Positions 4,769-6,030 of a DNA stretch of 6,030 nucleotides are shown piece by piece (position 1 is the first letter of the stretch; each line of letters starts with the position of its first letter). The notes under the pieces were generated by a model, which was given only the letters and a program-made list of their open reading frames with translations, did not search any database and was not told where the DNA came from. Source of the stretch: an uncultured Campylobacter sp. GTDB taxonomy: Bacteria > Campylobacterota > Campylobacteria > Campylobacterales > Campylobacteraceae. Position numbers and translations under genes: made by a program. The stretch lies in contig NZ_CALHHT010000040.1 of the NCBI RefSeq assembly GCF_938031315.1, positions 1-6,030 on the forward strand. The letters are read 5' to 3'.

Positions 4769-5911
4769 ATGATACTGATCGCAGGGCCCTGCGTGATCGA
4801 AAGCCGCGAGCTGATAATGCAAGTCGCGGAAAGTTTACGCAAATTTAACGAAATGAGTGGGGTGGAATTTTACTTCAAAAGCAGCTTCGATAAAGCCAAC
4901 CGCACCAGCATCTCAAGCTTCCGCGGCCCGGGGCTTGAGCGCGGCTGCGAAATTTTAGCCGAAGTAAAGGAAAAGTTCGGCTATAAAATTTTAACCGACA
5001 TCCACGAAAGCTACCAGGCGGAGCCCGTCGCACGCGTCGCCGATGTGCTGCAAATACCGGCGTTTTTGTGCCGCCAAACCGACCTGCTCGTCGCCGCAGC
5101 TAGCACGCAAGCGGTAGTAAACATCAAAAAAGGTCAGTTTTTATCGCCACAGGCGATGAAACACAGCGTCGAAAAGGTGCTGCAAACCCGCAGCGCACGG
5201 GCTTATACCCCGCAAAGCGGCGCGGCATCTAGCGATACAAACGCCGCTCAAAACAGCGCCTGCTCCGACGATGCCGAAATTTGCGGCGCCCGAAGCGGTG
5301 CGAATAACGGATCTTCGGCGCTAGGCGTGCAAAATTCTTGCGGTACCGCTCAGGACGCACAAAATTTTATTCATACTTACGGCGCTGAGAACGGTGCCGA
5401 AAATGCCACTAAAGGTACGGCGACGCCTTGTACCGCACAAAGCGATAACGAAGCGCAAAGCGCCTTGCAACCAAACCTCTCTCATGCTTTCAACGCGCAA
5501 GACGGCTCGATAAGTGCTGCACAAAATGCCCCGCAGCCGAGCGGCGAAGGGATGCACGATCTGGCGCGCTGCCACGGCGTTTGGCTCACCGAGCGCGGCA
5601 GTACCTTCGGCTACGGAAATTTGATCGTCGATATGCGCTCGCTGCCGATTATGCGCGAGTTTGCACCGGTCATTTTCGACGCGACGCACAGCGTGCAGAT
5701 GCCTAGTATCGGCGCTACGAGCGGCGGTGATTCGCGCTTCGTGCCGTACCTCGCGCGAGCGGCGGCGGCCGTGGGCGTGGACGGCTTTTTTTACGAAACG
5801 CACCCTGATCCAGCCCACGCACTTTCGGATGGACCGAATATGCTAAATTTGCAGCAGCTAGAGCGCGTCGTAGCGCAGACGCTCGCGATTCAAAAAGCAC
5901 TCGGATTTTAA
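4769..5911 (+). CDS. kdsA: 3-deoxy-8-phosphooctulonate (KDO-8-P) synthase with a large internal insertion
   Basis: KdsA condenses phosphoenolpyruvate with D-arabinose 5-phosphate to give KDO 8-phosphate, the committed step to the KDO of lipid A/LPS core; it is a cytosolic TIM barrel, usually a tetramer of about 270 residues. The start has AAGGA six bases upstream. Conserved blocks are AGPCVIES (5-12), YFKSSFDKANRTS (35-47), FRGPGLE (51-57), LTDIHE (75-80), QIPAFLCRQTDLL (95-107), NIKKGQF (118-124), TERGSTFGYGNLIVDMRS (274-291), PVIFDATHSVQ (300-310), ETHPDP (343-348) and LSDGPN (352-357). Cys8, His307, Glu343 and Asp354 are the metal ligands of the metal-dependent class (Aquifex type); the E. 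coli type has Asn in place of the Cys. Residues ~142 to ~258 form an extra, low-complexity Ala/Asn/Gln/Ser/Gly segment, giving 380 residues in all. The frame is uninterrupted and motifs flank the insert intact, so the enzyme is probably functional. Confidence 0.95.
   Translation: MILIAGPCVIESRELIMQVAESLRKFNEMSGVEFYFKSSFDKANRTSISSFRGPGLERGCEILAEVKEKFGYKILTDIHESYQAEPVARVADVLQIPAFLCRQTDLLVAAASTQAVVNIKKGQFLSPQAMKHSVEKVLQTRSARAYTPQSGAASSDTNAAQNSACSDDAEICGARSGANNGSSALGVQNSCGTAQDAQNFIHTYGAENGAENATKGTATPCTAQSDNEAQSALQPNLSHAFNAQDGSISAAQNAPQPSGEGMHDLARCHGVWLTERGSTFGYGNLIVDMRSLPIMREFAPVIFDATHSVQMPSIGATSGGDSRFVPYLARAAAAVGVDGFFYETHPDPAHALSDGPNMLNLQQLERVVAQTLAIQKALGF
5192..5545 (+). repeat. Low-complexity insertion within kdsA, with degenerate AQ(N/S/D) repeats
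   Basis: This codes for residues ~142-259 of KdsA. It lies between the VLQTR helix and the GVWLTERG strand, where other KdsA proteins have only a short linker. AQ followed by N, S or D recurs at about residues 160, 194, 197, 223, 229, 243 and 251, with GVQNS at 186-190 as a variant and GAENGAENA at 205-213 as a direct repeat. Hydrophobic residues are scarce and there is no Trp; four Cys (165, 172, 191, 221) are scattered. It is probably disordered. Edges are approximate. Confidence 0.75.
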
Positions 5912-5931
5912 GCGAACGGTTATAAAATTTT

Positions 5932-5957
5932 AAATTTAGGCTAGCGAGTTTAAATTT
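5932..5957 (+). terminator. Weak A+T-rich hairpin after kdsA
   Basis: AAATTTA (5932-5938) and TAAATTT (5951-5957) form a 7-bp stem around a 12-base loop, 20 bases past the kdsA stop, followed by TAATTT. The stem is pure A/T and the U-run is poor, so it is at best a weak terminator. Confidence 0.25.
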
Positions 5958-5985
5958 TAATTTCGCCCCATTGCGCGCGCTAGCC
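5939..5985. repeat. Inverted repeat GGCTAGCG / CGCTAGCC downstream of kdsA
   Basis: Perfect 8-base arms lie at 5939-5946 and 5978-5985, 31 bases apart; the left arm lies in the loop of the A/T hairpin, so the two structures would compete. No U-tract follows on either strand. The remainder to 6030 has no start codon with a ribosome site on the plus strand, so ribH, which follows kdsA in C. jejuni, is not directly next here. Confidence 0.45.
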
Positions 5986-6030
5986 GGTTCCACACTTTGC
6001 AACAATATCTATATTCACAAGAGCAGGCTT

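Noticed and set aside
5321..6005. Long Arg-rich minus-strand frames opposite kdsA
   Set aside because: They are antisense to conserved KdsA motifs, have no ribosome sites, and show the Arg/Ala-rich composition typical of shadow frames in GC-rich coding DNA.
5980..6030. Minus-strand 16-codon stretch open to the right edge (ends AKCGTG, stop TAG)
   Set aside because: It could be the tail of a convergent gene, but 16 open codons at a window edge are easily due to chance and no family is recognisable.

Overview
The window looks like Campylobacter DNA, with a foreign low-GC piece at its left edge. From about 730 to 6030 the sequence fits an epsilonproteobacterium of the higher-GC, oral-type Campylobacter group. 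The signs are AAGGA-type ribosome sites, extended TATAAT-like -10 boxes without a clear -35, frequent AAATTTTA strings, and a KdsA core very close to the Campylobacter type. The genus is a good inference; the species is not resolved. Positions 1-729 encode a malolactic/NAD-malic enzyme of the Lactobacillales/fusobacterial kind. That piece stops mid-motif at about 729-730, exactly where a Campylobacter-like gene on the other strand is also cut. This is most simply an assembly chimera between two co-resident bacteria, although a real recombination junction cannot be excluded.

Layout. (1) 1-729: malolactic/malic enzyme fragment, both ends missing. (2) 730-3621: an A+T-rich accessory block of eight small, closely packed genes, all on the minus strand, read from 3621 down. 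It opens with two paralogous single-pass membrane proteins (3160-3621 and 2816-3151). Next come two paralogous small cytosolic proteins resembling Imm41-type immunity proteins (2354-2740 and 1870-2349), then two unrelated small hypothetical proteins (1539-1877 and 1084-1506). The block ends with a 39-residue ORF (978-1097) and the truncated gene at the junction (to 952). (3) 3703-4001: a minus-strand tRNA operon transcribed Val(UAC)-Asp(GUC)-Lys(UUU); the accessory block starts directly past the 3' end of tRNA-Lys. (4) 4130-5911: core genes on the plus strand, a VirB1-like lytic transglycosylase and kdsA. (5) 5912-6030: a non-coding tail with inverted repeats.

Reading of the whole. The right half is ordinary chromosome: cell-wall remodelling, synthesis of the LPS sugar KDO, and translation. 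The left half looks like a tRNA-adjacent accessory array. Duplicated small genes without enzymatic motifs, one pair membrane-anchored and one pair cytosolic, with no toxin in view, fit an orphan or multi-immunity cluster of a contact-dependent or secreted polymorphic toxin system. That role is inferred, not shown. The other striking feature is kdsA, whose TIM-barrel enzyme carries an Ala/Asn/Gln/Ser-rich insertion of roughly 115 residues that the usual ~270-residue KdsA lacks, with all recognisable catalytic and metal-site motifs kept on both sides.
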